A DNA stretch of 64,000 bases, taken from the NCBI RefSeq assembly GCF_022568795.1, contig NZ_JAKZHU010000001.1, forward strand, positions 496,001 to 560,000, in the 5' to 3' direction. Position 1 is the first letter of the stretch, and every line of letters starts with the position of its first letter. The DNA is from Arsenicicoccus dermatophilus. Lineage in GTDB: Bacteria; Actinomycetota; Actinomycetes; Actinomycetales; Dermatophilaceae. The position numbers and the translations under genes were made by a program. This document shows positions 43,543 through 52,495 of this stretch, piece after piece. The notes beneath the pieces were generated by a model. The model saw nothing but the letters and a program-made list of their open reading frames with translations, was not told where the DNA came from and did no database searches.

Positions 43543-44456
43543 CCCTCAACCTCGACGGCGAGACCCGCTGCGGCTGCGAGTGCCCCGGCACCTCCGCCGG
43601 TCACGGCGCGATCAGCCTGGGGATCTACGAGAAGGCGTTGTGCTCCACGCCCGACTGGGACGAGCTCTTCGCGCAGGTGCGCAAGGCGGGCTACGACTTC
43701 GTCGACCTGTCCGTGGACGAGTCGCCGGAGCGGCGGGCCCGACTGCGCTGGCCCGCGGCCGAGCGGCGGACGGTCCGCGACGCCGCCGCCCGGCAGGGGG
43801 TGCGGCTCGGCGGGCTGTGCCTGTCGGTCCACCGCGCCGTCGGCCCGGGCAGCGCCGACCCCGCCGTGCAGGCGCAGGCCGCGGAGATCTTCCGGGACGC
43901 CATCTGGCTGTGCCACGACCTCGGCATACCCGTGCTGCAGGTGGCGGGCTACTACGCCTACTACGAGTACCCCGACGACGGGCAGCGGGAGCGGTACGTC
44001 GCCACGCTGCGCGCGGCCGTCCCGCACGCCGCCCGCGCCGGGGTCCTGCTCGGCCTGGAGAACGTCGACGGCGACGACGTCACGTCGATCACCCGTGCCG
44101 TCGAGATCTGCGACGAGATCGGCAGTCCCTGGCTGCAGACCTATCCCGACATCGGCAACCTCGCCGAGCAGCAGCTCGACACCGTCGCCGAGCTGCGGGC
44201 CGGGCAGGGCCGGATGCTCGCGCTGCACGTCAAGGACGTGCGCGTGGGCGAGCCGCGCCGGGTGCCCCTGGGGGAGGGGATCGCCGAGATCCCCGCCGCC
44301 TTCGCCGAGCTCGCCCGTCAGGGCTGGTCCGGCCGACTCATGGTCGAGATGTGGAACGACGACGCTCCCGACTCGACCGCCACCTGCGCGCGGGCACGCC
44401 GGCTGGTGGAGCAGTGGCTCCACGAGGCGGGCCTCGAGGTCGCGCACACCGACTGA
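43539..44456 (+). CDS. ulaE: L-ribulose-5-phosphate 3-epimerase-like protein (UlaE family)
   Basis: A 305-residue TIM-barrel epimerase. Metal and catalytic motifs of UlaE are present: LGLENVD, YPDIGNLAEQ, LHVKDV and MVEMWND. It converts L-xylulose-5-phosphate to L-ribulose-5-phosphate in the ula route. An unusual N-terminal extension of about 20 residues carries Cys11, Cys13 and Cys15 (CGCECPGT), not typical of UlaE. Start and stop overlaps place it firmly in the operon. Confidence 0.85.
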   Translation: MTLNLDGETRCGCECPGTSAGHGAISLGIYEKALCSTPDWDELFAQVRKAGYDFVDLSVDESPERRARLRWPAAERRTVRDAAARQGVRLGGLCLSVHRAVGPGSADPAVQAQAAEIFRDAIWLCHDLGIPVLQVAGYYAYYEYPDDGQRERYVATLRAAVPHAARAGVLLGLENVDGDDVTSITRAVEICDEIGSPWLQTYPDIGNLAEQQLDTVAELRAGQGRMLALHVKDVRVGEPRRVPLGEGIAEIPAAFAELARQGWSGRLMVEMWNDDAPDSTATCARARRLVEQWLHEAGLEVAHTD

Positions 44457-44500
44457 CACCTCGGGAGCACCGACGCTCCCGCCATACATCGGAGGCAATG

Positions 44501-45169
44501 ATGCTGAAGGAGCTCAAGGAGCGGGTCTGCGAGGGCAACCTGGCCCTCGCCCGCGCCGGGCTGGTCGCGTGGACGGGCGGCAACCTGTCCGCCCTCGCGC
44601 CGGAGGAGGGCGTGATCGTGATCAAGCCCTCGGGCCTGCCCTACGACCGGATGACGCCGGACGACATGGTCGTCGTGGCGCTCGACGGCAAGGTCGTCGA
44701 GGGGGAGCGCGGACCGTCGTCCGACACCGCCTCGCACCTGGCGATCTACGCCGGGCGGCCGGACGTCCGCTCGGTCGTCCACACCCACTCGCGCTACGCG
44801 ACGGCCTTCGCGGCCGTGGGCCGGGAGATCCCCTGCTGCCTGACCGCGATCGCCGACGAGTTCGGCGGGCCGGTGCCGTGCGGAGGCTATGCCCCCATCG
44901 GCGGGGACGCCATCGGTGCCGAGGTCCTCGCCTCGATCGGCCGGTCGCCCGCGATCCTGATGCGTCAGCACGGGGTCTTCACCATCGGCGCGACCATCGA
45001 CAAGGCCCTGCAAGCCGCCGTCATGGTCGAGGACGTCGCCCACACGGTCGCCGTCGCGGAGAGCCTGGGCACCGTCGAGACGCTCCCCCAGAGTGAGATC
45101 GAGGCCAACTACGATCGCTACTCCCACCGGTACGGGACCATGAACGCGAGCTTGGGGGTGACGGCATGA
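44501..45169 (+). CDS. L-ribulose-5-phosphate 4-epimerase-like protein (UlaF/AraD, class II aldolase family)
   Basis: A 222-residue class II aldolase/AraD family protein. Zinc ligands: the two His in VVHTHSRYATAF and a later His in LMRQHGVFTIG. The acid residue is in the SDTASHLAIY/IADEFGGPVP segments. In the ula pathway this enzyme converts L-ribulose-5-P to D-xylulose-5-P. Two ATGs stand side by side; GGAGG spaces better to the second, at 44501. An L-fuculose-phosphate-type aldolase activity cannot be excluded by sequence alone. Confidence 0.85.
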   Translation: MLKELKERVCEGNLALARAGLVAWTGGNLSALAPEEGVIVIKPSGLPYDRMTPDDMVVVALDGKVVEGERGPSSDTASHLAIYAGRPDVRSVVHTHSRYATAFAAVGREIPCCLTAIADEFGGPVPCGGYAPIGGDAIGAEVLASIGRSPAILMRQHGVFTIGATIDKALQAAVMVEDVAHTVAVAESLGTVETLPQSEIEANYDRYSHRYGTMNASLGVTA

Positions 45170-46116
45170 CGTACGACCTGTCCACGATCGGCGAGGGTCA
45201 GCTGCGCCTCACCGTCAACCAGGGCGACCGGCTCGTCAGCGCCCGCAGCCTGCGGATGACCGCCGCCTGCTCCGAGGCCAACGTCGCCGGCCTGCTCGCC
45301 CAGCTCGGGCGGCGCACCACCTGGGCGTCCAAGCTGCCGCAGGGCGACCTCGGCGAGCGCTGCCTGCAGGAGTTCCGCAGCGTCGGCGTCGACCTGTCCC
45401 ACATGGTCCGCACCGAGAGCGGTCGGATCGCGCTGTACTTCATGGAGCCGGGCGAGTTCCCGATGCCCGGCAAGGTGACCTACGACCGGCACTGCACGCC
45501 CTTCCGCGAGTGCACCCCCGAGGACTTCGACTGGGACGCGCTGCTCGACACCCGCGTGCTCTTCCTCACCGGCATCACCGCCGCGCTCACCGAGCACACC
45601 GCCGAGGTGGTCCAGCACGCCGCCCGGCTGGCCGCCGCACGCGGCGTCCCGATCGCGCTCGACGTCAACCACCGCTCGATGCTGTGGACGGGCGAGCAGG
45701 CCGGGCGGGTGCTCGGCCCGATCGCCGAGCAGACCGACATCCTGTTCTGCTCCCGCCGCGACGGCGCCACCGTCTTCGGGATCGAGGGGGCCGGGCCGGA
45801 CGTGTGCCGGGCCCTGCGCGAGCGCTTCGGTGCCCGCCACGTCGTCTCCACCGACGCCGTCGACGGGGTCTACGTCTCCTCCGCGGTCCACGGCGAGCGG
45901 GTCTTCGAGGTGCAGCGGGTCCCGGTCATCGACCGCCCCGGCGCCGGCGACTCCTTCGTCGCCGCGACCCTGCACGGCTACCTCGACGGCGACGTCCTCG
46001 CGGGCGTCGGCTACGGGCAGCGCACGGCGTCGTACGCCCTCACCCACCACGGCGACCTCACGCGGATCTCGGCCCGCGAGCTCGACATCCCCGTCACCAC
46101 GGACATCGTCCGCTGA
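45166..46116 (+). CDS. PfkB family carbohydrate kinase
   Basis: A 316-residue ribokinase/PfkB kinase. The C-terminal signature DRPGAGDSFVAATLHGYL contains the catalytic base Asp in GAGD; the N-terminal half has the typical AxNVA sugar-binding motif (SEANVAGLLAQLG). It resembles 2-keto-3-deoxygluconate and related sugar-acid kinases. Since no PTS is present in this operon, it probably phosphorylates the imported sugar acid or lactone to feed the phosphorylated route. It overlaps the preceding gene by ATGA. Confidence 0.87.
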   Translation: MTYDLSTIGEGQLRLTVNQGDRLVSARSLRMTAACSEANVAGLLAQLGRRTTWASKLPQGDLGERCLQEFRSVGVDLSHMVRTESGRIALYFMEPGEFPMPGKVTYDRHCTPFRECTPEDFDWDALLDTRVLFLTGITAALTEHTAEVVQHAARLAAARGVPIALDVNHRSMLWTGEQAGRVLGPIAEQTDILFCSRRDGATVFGIEGAGPDVCRALRERFGARHVVSTDAVDGVYVSSAVHGERVFEVQRVPVIDRPGAGDSFVAATLHGYLDGDVLAGVGYGQRTASYALTHHGDLTRISARELDIPVTTDIVR

Positions 46117-46267
46117 CCACGGCGCTCGACGGTATGCCGCCCGGCGCCACCCGCGTCGTGCCTCACCCCTCGGGCGCCGGGGGCGGACGGCCCACCCCCA
46201 CGACCCCTCGGTCTCTCCACGCCGACCAGTGCCGCCCGCGGGCGGTCCCTCCCGAACAGGTTCAACG
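46117..46267. other. Intergenic gap before the transporter gene
   Basis: About 150 bases with no recognised gene or terminator. The MFS gene lies beyond and may be transcribed from the same operon or from an own promoter here; I see no clear boxes. Confidence 0.3.
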
Positions 46268-47632
46268 ATGAACGGCTCCACCCCATCTCGCGCCGCCGGC
46301 GCCCTCACGGCCTACGACCAGATCGACGCCCGCCCCCTCACCGGGCACCAGAAGTCCCTCATCGGGCTGGTCGTCACCGGCAACCTCGCCGAGTTCTTCG
46401 ACATGTTCCTCATCGGCTTCGTCGTCTCGCTGCTGACGAAGCCCTGGAAGCTCACCGGCTTCGAGGCCGGCACCATCCTCGCCTGCTCCGGCCTCGGCAC
46501 CGTCGTCGGCGCCATCCTGTGGGGCCGGCTCGCCGACCGCATCGGCCGCAAGAAGGCGTTCTTCTGGTGCGTCGTGATGTTCGTGCTCTTCACGGCGCTG
46601 ACGCTGCTCACCCCCGAGCGCGGCTGGATCATGCTGGCGCTGCTGCGCGTCGGCGTGGGCATCGGCGTCGGCGGACTCAACATCACCTCGATCCCCTACG
46701 TGCAGGAGTTCGTCCCGGCCAAGCACCGCGGCCTGCTCGCCGGTCTGGGCTCGGTCTTCATCCCCGCCGGGCTCTTCCTCGGGTCCCTCGCCCAGGGCGC
46801 CGTGGGCAACGACTGGCGCGTGCTCATCGGCCTCGGCTGCGTGCCCGTGCTCCTGCTCGTCTGGCTGCGCACCGTGCCGGAGTCGCCGCGGTTCTACCAG
46901 TCCGTCGGCCGCGACGAGGACGCCCGACGCTCCCTGGCCTGGGCGCTGGACCTGCCGCTCGAGCAGGTCGGCGCGCTGCCCGAGCTGCCCGTCGCCGCCA
47001 AGGGCGCGTCCTACGGCGTGGTCTTCCGCGACCACCTGCGGCCCCTGGCCGTGGTCACCCTCGGCTCCTTCTGCTTCATCATGGGCGGCTTCGCGATCCA
47101 GTCCTGGGGGCAGACCCTGCTGAAGTCCGGCTACGGCTACTCCGTCGGCACCGTGGCGACGCTCTTCATGGGCGTCTCCCTGGTCGACCTGCTCGGCCGC
47201 CTCGCCTCGGCCTGGCTCGCCGACGTGATCGGTCGTCGGCGCACGATGTTCCTCTTCGGCCTGCTCGGCGCGGCCGGCTGCTTCCTCGCGGCCTTCGCGC
47301 ACAGCTCGGGAACGGTGTTCTTCATCGCGATCCTGATCATCATGGCCTTCGGCGACGGGGCCTTCGGGATCCTCAACGCCTTCGGCGCCGAGCAGTTCCC
47401 CAACGCCGTGCGGTCCACCGGCCTGGGTCTCGGCTACGGCATCGGCGCGACCGCCAAGATCATCGGCCCCGCGCTGATGGGCTGGATGATCGGCGGCAAC
47501 GTCGTCAAGCAGAACGTCACCCTCGACGTGATCACGCCTGCCTTCTCGTTCTTCGGCGCGTGCCTGCTGATCGGCGCGGTGACCTATCTGTTCGCCCGCG
47601 AGACCAAGGGCGCCTCCCTCGACGAGATCTGA
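46268..47632 (+). CDS. MFS sugar/sugar-acid transporter
   Basis: A 454-residue 12-helix major facilitator. The MFS signature GRLADRIGRKKAF follows helix 2 and its counterpart WLADVIGRRRTM follows helix 8. The end RETKGASLDEI is typical of sugar-porter or sugar-acid MFS proteins. It is the only transporter in the operon, so it likely imports the substrate of the lactonase/kinase route. Compare with PTS-dependent UlaABC in enterics. Substrate not determinable from sequence. Confidence 0.87.
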   Translation: MNGSTPSRAAGALTAYDQIDARPLTGHQKSLIGLVVTGNLAEFFDMFLIGFVVSLLTKPWKLTGFEAGTILACSGLGTVVGAILWGRLADRIGRKKAFFWCVVMFVLFTALTLLTPERGWIMLALLRVGVGIGVGGLNITSIPYVQEFVPAKHRGLLAGLGSVFIPAGLFLGSLAQGAVGNDWRVLIGLGCVPVLLLVWLRTVPESPRFYQSVGRDEDARRSLAWALDLPLEQVGALPELPVAAKGASYGVVFRDHLRPLAVVTLGSFCFIMGGFAIQSWGQTLLKSGYGYSVGTVATLFMGVSLVDLLGRLASAWLADVIGRRRTMFLFGLLGAAGCFLAAFAHSSGTVFFIAILIIMAFGDGAFGILNAFGAEQFPNAVRSTGLGLGYGIGATAKIIGPALMGWMIGGNVVKQNVTLDVITPAFSFFGACLLIGAVTYLFARETKGASLDEI

Positions 47633-47664
47633 GCCGACCCTGCGCCCCGCACGCCTGCGCCCGA

Positions 47665-47696
47665 GCGCCCCCGTCCGGACCGTCCGGACGGGGCGC
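47665..47696 (+). terminator. Hairpin terminator after the ula-like operon
   Basis: Near-perfect inverted repeat of about 15 bp with one bulged C (GCGCCCCCGTCCGGAC with GTCCGGACGGGGCGC) starting 33 bases after the MFS stop codon. A good candidate for the operon end. Confidence 0.65.
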
Positions 47697-48116
47697 CCCC
47701 GCATCCGCCCCGCCCGCGACCTCACCTGCCAGGTCGACCAGCCGCTCGTCCGAGCCGGGGTCCGGCCCGGGAGATCAGACGTAGGTTCCCGGGCTACCTG
47801 TCACAGGTGCCTGGCGCCGACCTGTGCGACGACACGTCGCGCGGACGGCGGCCAGTTCCACGGTGGTGCCCGAGTCCTCGGCGGCCGACATCAGCACGAC
47901 CATCGACAGTCGTGGTCTCACGGATCTGTCGATCGTTGAGCTGACCTGCCCTCGGTCAGCCGACCGATGCCGCACGAGGTGTCCTCGTCGCGGCGAGAGC
48001 CGGCCCCACCAGCACCGCCCCCGTGCGAGCGAGGTGCATGCCTTCGACCGTGATGGAGTTCCCCGGCTGTGCGACCAGGACGACGGCGCCGAACCGGTCA
48101 TGACGCGCCGGTGCCG
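47697..48116. other. Gene-poor stretch, possibly containing decayed coding sequence
   Basis: About 420 bases without a credible complete gene. On the minus strand (about 48100 to 47960) one frame reads like protein (RFGAVVLVAQPGNSITVEGM and on to about 46 codons), then stops, so it may be a remnant of a lost gene. No homologue recognised. Confidence 0.35.
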
Positions 48117-48602
48117 TCAACGGTCCAGCGTGCGGGTTGCGTTGCGTGCCTGGGTGACGGGGTCGATGTCGGGTGCGAGCGGGATGGTCAGCGCGTCGAG
48201 GACGATGCCGTCGACGAGGTGGTGCAGGCGCAGGACGTGCTCCCTGCCTCCGGGCAGGCCCCGGGTGGTGTGGAAGTCGACGTCGGCGTCGAACCCTGCC
48301 CGCAGGAGCTCGGTCAGGGGGTGAGCGACGTCGGGGGAGCGGGTGGCTTCCAGGCGGAGCTCGACGAGTGCCCGGGCCAGGTTCGGGCGGGCCAGGAGCC
48401 GCTCGACGACATACCCCGCATAGGCCGGGCCGGCGTCATCGGTGGGCAGCCTCGACAGCTCGTCCAGCCGGGCCGGGTCCGGGGCGAGCAGCGCGAAGAT
48501 GCGCTGCGCCATGCCCGCCAGCAGGTCCGACCTGGACCGGAAGTAGTTCGCGCAGGTGCCCGCCGGCACCCGGGCCTCGGCGTCCACGGCGCGGTGCGTC
48601 AC
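48117..48602 (-). CDS. TetR family regulator, apparently lacking a start codon for its full N-terminus
   Basis: The recognisable TetR protein is continuous over 190 codons from 48686: VANPARRAAVTDAALELLGR, then VTHRAVDAEARVPAGTCANYF (helix-turn-helix) and a ligand domain. In family members Met precedes PTVANPARRAA, but here the codon is TTT (48684-48686) and an in-frame TAG lies at 48699-48701. No ATG, GTG or TTG lies between. The first usable GTG (48602, given here) cuts off the first DNA-binding helix. Either the start was lost by one base or there is a sequencing error. Possible pseudogene. Confidence 0.7.
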   Translation of the reverse strand: MTHRAVDAEARVPAGTCANYFRSRSDLLAGMAQRIFALLAPDPARLDELSRLPTDDAGPAYAGYVVERLLARPNLARALVELRLEATRSPDVAHPLTELLRAGFDADVDFHTTRGLPGGREHVLRLHHLVDGIVLDALTIPLAPDIDPVTQARNATRTLDR

Positions 48603-48700
48603 CGCCCGCGCGCCCTCGCGTCCGAGCAGCTCCAGGGCGGCATCGGTGACGGCGGCACGGCGGGCGGGGTTGGCGACCGTGGGAAAGACCCTACCCGGCT

Positions 48701-48722
48701 AACCACTACATATGCTTTGGTT
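48701..48722. promoter_or_regulatory. TetR-type operator candidate in the divergent gap
   Basis: A 22-base interrupted palindrome with arms AACCAC and TTGGTT (one mismatch) around an AT-rich ACATATGC centre. It lies between the divergent TetR and DHFR-like genes, the usual place for a TetR operator. Confidence 0.5.
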
Positions 48723-48792
48723 GCAGTGACCGATACATCTGTGGTGATGGGAGCCCCTCGGGCGCGACCTCGTCTACTACGTCGCCACCTCG

Positions 48793-49377
48793 ATGGACGG
48801 CTTCATCGCCGACCCCCACGGCGACTTCTCCGCCTTCCCGCAGGACCCGGCGACCCTCGCCGTGCTCTTCGACCGCTACCCGGAGACCTGCCCGGCCCAC
48901 CTGCGCGACGTGCTCGGGGTGACCGGGGCTCCGCGCCGGTTCGACACCGTGATCATGGGCTACCGCACCTACGAGCCGGCCCTGGCCGTGGGTCTGCCCG
49001 GTGGCGTCTACCCGCACCTGCGCCAGGTCGTCGCCACCCACCGGGACCTCCCCGAGGCCACGATCCTCACCACGATGAGCGGTGACCTGCCCCGTCAGGT
49101 CGCCCTGCTCAAGGGGCAGCCAGGACGCGACATCTGGCTGTGCGGCGGCGCGACCCTCGCCGCCCAGCTCGTCGACCAGATCGACGAGGTCCAGATCAAG
49201 GTCAACCCCGTCACCCTCGGCGCCGGCATACCCCTGCTGCCCGCCCCCGGCGCTGCCCGGGCCTTCCGCCTCGCCGGCATGGAGGAGCTTCCTGGTGGGA
49301 TCGCGCTGCTGACCTACCGCAGCGAGAGCCGGCGCGGCGGCGACGCGCGTCGCTCCGCTGCAGGTTCCCCCACCTAG
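48793..49377 (+). CDS. DHFR-like (RibD C-terminal) reductase, N-terminal start missing
   Basis: A dihydrofolate-reductase-fold protein of the RibD_C family: VYYVATSMDGFIAD start, VIMGYRTYEP, and DIWLCGGATLAAQLV. The homologous frame begins upstream at 48748 (EPLGRDLVYYVATS...), directly after a TGA, with no start codon before the ATG at 48793 that would remove the first beta strand. An ATG at 48747 is one base out of frame. So the gene has lost its start or carries a single-base frameshift. It is divergent from the TetR gene, its probable repressor. Substrate unknown. Confidence 0.68.
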   Translation: MDGFIADPHGDFSAFPQDPATLAVLFDRYPETCPAHLRDVLGVTGAPRRFDTVIMGYRTYEPALAVGLPGGVYPHLRQVVATHRDLPEATILTTMSGDLPRQVALLKGQPGRDIWLCGGATLAAQLVDQIDEVQIKVNPVTLGAGIPLLPAPGAARAFRLAGMEELPGGIALLTYRSESRRGGDARRSAAGSPT

Positions 49378-49941
49378 TCATGGTGGCTCCGCGCCGACCG
49401 TGAGGGGGTGAGGGCAGTCCATCGGTGGTGAGCCGTGGTCGTCGGTCTCGTTCGTGACCCTTGCCCTGGCTGGCTCGGTGCCTTCCGCAGGACGTGTCCG
49501 TTCGGGACCGGCGACCCGGCCCGGTCGGGGACGGGCAGGGTGGCACGACAGGAGAGCATGCGGGGTTCGCCTCGCAGGTGGGCGAGGGGACTCGGTCGAG
49601 ACCGAGCCTGCCGGCCCGGATCCCCCACGCCCCGACCCTCCCTGCACCACCGCAGGTCCCGGACGTGCAGCATCGTCAGGCCGCCAAGCCTGGAGAAGAC
49701 CTCGGTGCTCGATCCCTGCCGCATCCATGAACCGCGCGGCGTCGGTCGCCAGCCCGAGTCTCCACATGTCCAGTTCCACTGCCGCGCGGCCACGACAGTG
49801 GAACGCGGACACGCTCAGCGGGATCCGACGTCAGACCTGGCGGCCGGTGTCCACTTCGCCATACGACGGGCATGTTTGGCAGGATGAGGAGCCGCAACGG
49901 CGCGGACCCCACCCACCCAGCCACCCGAGGACGTCCCTGCC
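49378..49941. other. Gene-poor stretch before treY
   Basis: About 560 bases with no convincing gene. A minus-strand frame (49812 to about 49660) begins SAFHCRGRAAVELDMWRLGL and looks protein-like at first, then becomes low-complexity; it may be a fragment of an old gene. No terminator or known repeat noted. The treY promoter should be near its right end. Confidence 0.3.
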
Positions 49942-52317
49942 ATGAGCGTGACGGCGACCTATCGCCTGCAGCTGCAGCACGAGTTCACCTTCGACGACGC
50001 GGCGGCCCAGGTGCCCTACCTCGCCCGGCTGGGGATCTCCCACCTCTACCTCTCGCCGATCCTGCGCGCCGTGACCGGCAGCCTGCACGGGTACGACGTC
50101 CAGGACCACTCCGAGCTGAGCCACGACCTCGGCGGGATGGAGGGCTTCGAGCGACTCGCGGCCGCCGCCCACGAGCACGGCCTGGGCATCGTCGTCGACG
50201 TGGTCCCCAACCACATGGCCCTCGTCGCCCCGGAGCACCTCAACCGCCCGCTGTGGAGCGTGCTCAAGGAGGGCCGCGACGCCGAGACCGCCCACTGGTT
50301 CGACATCGACTGGAAGTCCGGCGGCGGCCGCATCGGCCTGCCGATCCTCGGCGACACCCTCGTCAGCACGCTCCAGCGCGGCGACATCACCGTGGACACC
50401 CTGGAGACGACCGGGGAGCCGGTCATCCGCTACGTCGAGCACGTCTTCCCGATCGCCGTCGGCACCGAGTCCACCGACGTCGAGGCCGTCCTCGCGCGCC
50501 AGCACTACCAGCTGGCCTCCTGGCGACAGAAGGAGTCGATCCTCAACTACCGCAGGTTCTTCGACGTCGACGAGCTGATCGCGGTGCGCGTCGAGGAGCC
50601 CGACGTCTTCGACGAGACCCACCACCTGCTGCTCGACCTCAACCACCGTGGCCTGATCGACGGCTTCCGGATCGATCACCCCGACGGTCTCGCCGACCCG
50701 GCCGGCTACCTCGACCGGCTGCGCTCGCAGGCCCGCGAGGACACGATCATCTGGGTCGAGAAGATCCTCGAGGGCCACGAGCGGCTGCCCCGCGACTGGG
50801 CCTGCGACGGCACGACCGGGTATGACGCCATGCTGGCCGTCCAGACCGCCCTGGTCGACCCTGCCTCCGAGCCCGAGCTGACCGCCCAGTGGGAGGCCTG
50901 CGGAGGCAACGTCGACGTGGAGCGGTCGGTAACCCGCGCCAAGCGCCAGGTCGTCGACGAGCTGCTGGCCCCCGAGGTGGAGCGGCTCGTCCGTCGTGCC
51001 CGGGAGGCCCTGCCGGCCCTCGACGCGACCCGCCTGCAGGCCGCCGTCGTCGAGCTGCTGGTCGCCGGCGACGTCTACCGGGCCTACGTCCGCCCCGAGC
51101 AGCGGCTGTCGCCGCTGGCGCGCCGCCGGCTGGAGGAGGCCCTCGACGGGGCGCTCGCCGCCCGCCCGGACCTGGACGAGGAGCTGCGCGCCCTCGTCGA
51201 GCTGGCGTCCGCGGAGGACGCCGACCGCAACGCCGTGGACTTCGCCGTGCGTCTCCAGCAGACCTGGGGACCGGTGATGGCCAAGGGGATCGAGGACACG
51301 ACCTTCTACCGCTGGCACCGCCTGATCGCCCTCAACGAGGTCGGCGGCGACCCCGCCGCCCTGGAGACCGCGAGCCCGCAGGCGCTGCACGAGTGGGCCA
51401 CCCACCAGCGCCGCTACTGGCCGCGGGGCATGACCACCCTGTCCACCCACGACACCAAGCGCTCGGAGGACACCCGCGCCTTCCTGCTCGCCATCGCGGG
51501 CGACCCGACCGCGTGGAAGGAGCTGTCGCTGCGGTTCCGCGCCGTCGCCGGCGAGATGGGCGTCGACAAGCCCACCGCCCACCTGGTCTGGCAGACCATC
51601 GCGGGCGCCGGCCTGATCGAGCCGGACCGGCTCAACGCCTACCTGCTCAAGGCGGTTCGCGAGGCCAAGCAGCACACCGCCTGGGTCGACGGGGACGCGG
51701 ACTACGAGGCGCGGGTGCTGGAGTTCGCCGACCGGGCCCTCGAGGCCGGCGACCGCCACGACGCGCTGGTGTCGCTGTGGTCCACGCACGCCGAGGCGAT
51801 CCGGGCCCTGGTGCTCGGCGCCAAGCTGCTGCAGCTGACCATGCCCGGCGTGCCCGACGTCTACCAGGGCTGCGAGACCGTCGACCAGTCGCTCGTCGAC
51901 CCGGACAACCGCCGCCCGGTGGACTACGCCGACCTGGTCGCCCGCCTGGACCGCCTCGACGCCGGTGAGGCGCCGCGGGACCTGCACGACGAGAAGCTCC
52001 TCGTGTCCGCCGCCGCCCTGCGCCTGCGCCGCGAGCAGCCGCACAGCTTCGACGAGGCGGGGCTCTACGCCCCGCTCACCACGACGAGCGAGCACGTCAT
52101 CGGCTTCCTGCGCTCGGCCGCGGTCGCCACCGTCGTCACCCGTGCGCCGCACCGGCTCCAGCGCGAGGGCGGCCTCGGCGACACCCGGATCGTGCTGCCG
52201 CGCGGCACCTGGACCGACCGGCTCACCGGCCGCGTCGTCGAGGTGGACGCGACCAGCGAGGTGCTCGCCGCCGACGTGCTCGCCGACCGGCCGGTGGCCC
52301 TGCTCGTGCGCGACTGA
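49942..52317 (+). CDS. treY: Malto-oligosyltrehalose synthase
   Basis: A 791-residue GH13 enzyme. Motifs: TYRLQLQHEFTFDDAAAQVP at the start, VVDVVPNHMA (region I), GLIDGFRIDHPDGLADP (region II with the nucleophile Asp), IIWVEKILEG (region III with the acid Glu) and TTLSTHDTKRSEDTRA. It isomerises the reducing end of maltodextrins to a trehalosyl end, which TreZ then releases. The downstream treZ and full-length motifs make the call firm. The ATG at 49942 is the natural start. Confidence 0.95.
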   Translation: MSVTATYRLQLQHEFTFDDAAAQVPYLARLGISHLYLSPILRAVTGSLHGYDVQDHSELSHDLGGMEGFERLAAAAHEHGLGIVVDVVPNHMALVAPEHLNRPLWSVLKEGRDAETAHWFDIDWKSGGGRIGLPILGDTLVSTLQRGDITVDTLETTGEPVIRYVEHVFPIAVGTESTDVEAVLARQHYQLASWRQKESILNYRRFFDVDELIAVRVEEPDVFDETHHLLLDLNHRGLIDGFRIDHPDGLADPAGYLDRLRSQAREDTIIWVEKILEGHERLPRDWACDGTTGYDAMLAVQTALVDPASEPELTAQWEACGGNVDVERSVTRAKRQVVDELLAPEVERLVRRAREALPALDATRLQAAVVELLVAGDVYRAYVRPEQRLSPLARRRLEEALDGALAARPDLDEELRALVELASAEDADRNAVDFAVRLQQTWGPVMAKGIEDTTFYRWHRLIALNEVGGDPAALETASPQALHEWATHQRRYWPRGMTTLSTHDTKRSEDTRAFLLAIAGDPTAWKELSLRFRAVAGEMGVDKPTAHLVWQTIAGAGLIEPDRLNAYLLKAVREAKQHTAWVDGDADYEARVLEFADRALEAGDRHDALVSLWSTHAEAIRALVLGAKLLQLTMPGVPDVYQGCETVDQSLVDPDNRRPVDYADLVARLDRLDAGEAPRDLHDEKLLVSAAALRLRREQPHSFDEAGLYAPLTTTSEHVIGFLRSAAVATVVTRAPHRLQREGGLGDTRIVLPRGTWTDRLTGRVVEVDATSEVLAADVLADRPVALLVRD

Positions 52318-52495
52318 CCCGCCATCCCGGCCCGGACGAGCCCCGGGCGCCCCTGGGTGCCCAGGTCTCCGCCGCGGCAGGGGCGAGCCGGGTGGCCGGT
52401 CCCTCTGCGCCCCCGGCGGCGCGTCCGCCCGGCGCCCCGGCCGGCCTGAGCACCGCCTCACCGAAGTCCCCACCCGATCCCGTGAAAGGTTCCCC
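52318..52495. other. Intergenic gap between treY and treZ
   Basis: About 180 bases, GC-rich, no gene. A weak inverted GGGCGCCC/GGGTGCCC pair is visible near 52350 but it is not a strong terminator, so the two genes may still be co-transcribed. Confidence 0.3.

Noticed and set aside
47775-48101. Minus-strand open frame of about 108 codons in the gap after the MFS gene.
   Set aside because: Composition is Ser/Arg/Gly-rich without motif; another frame shows a short protein-like fragment. More likely non-coding or decayed.
49378-49812. Minus-strand open frame of 144 codons before treY.
   Set aside because: Only the first 45 codons look protein-like, the rest is low-complexity; no family recognised and no ribosome binding site.
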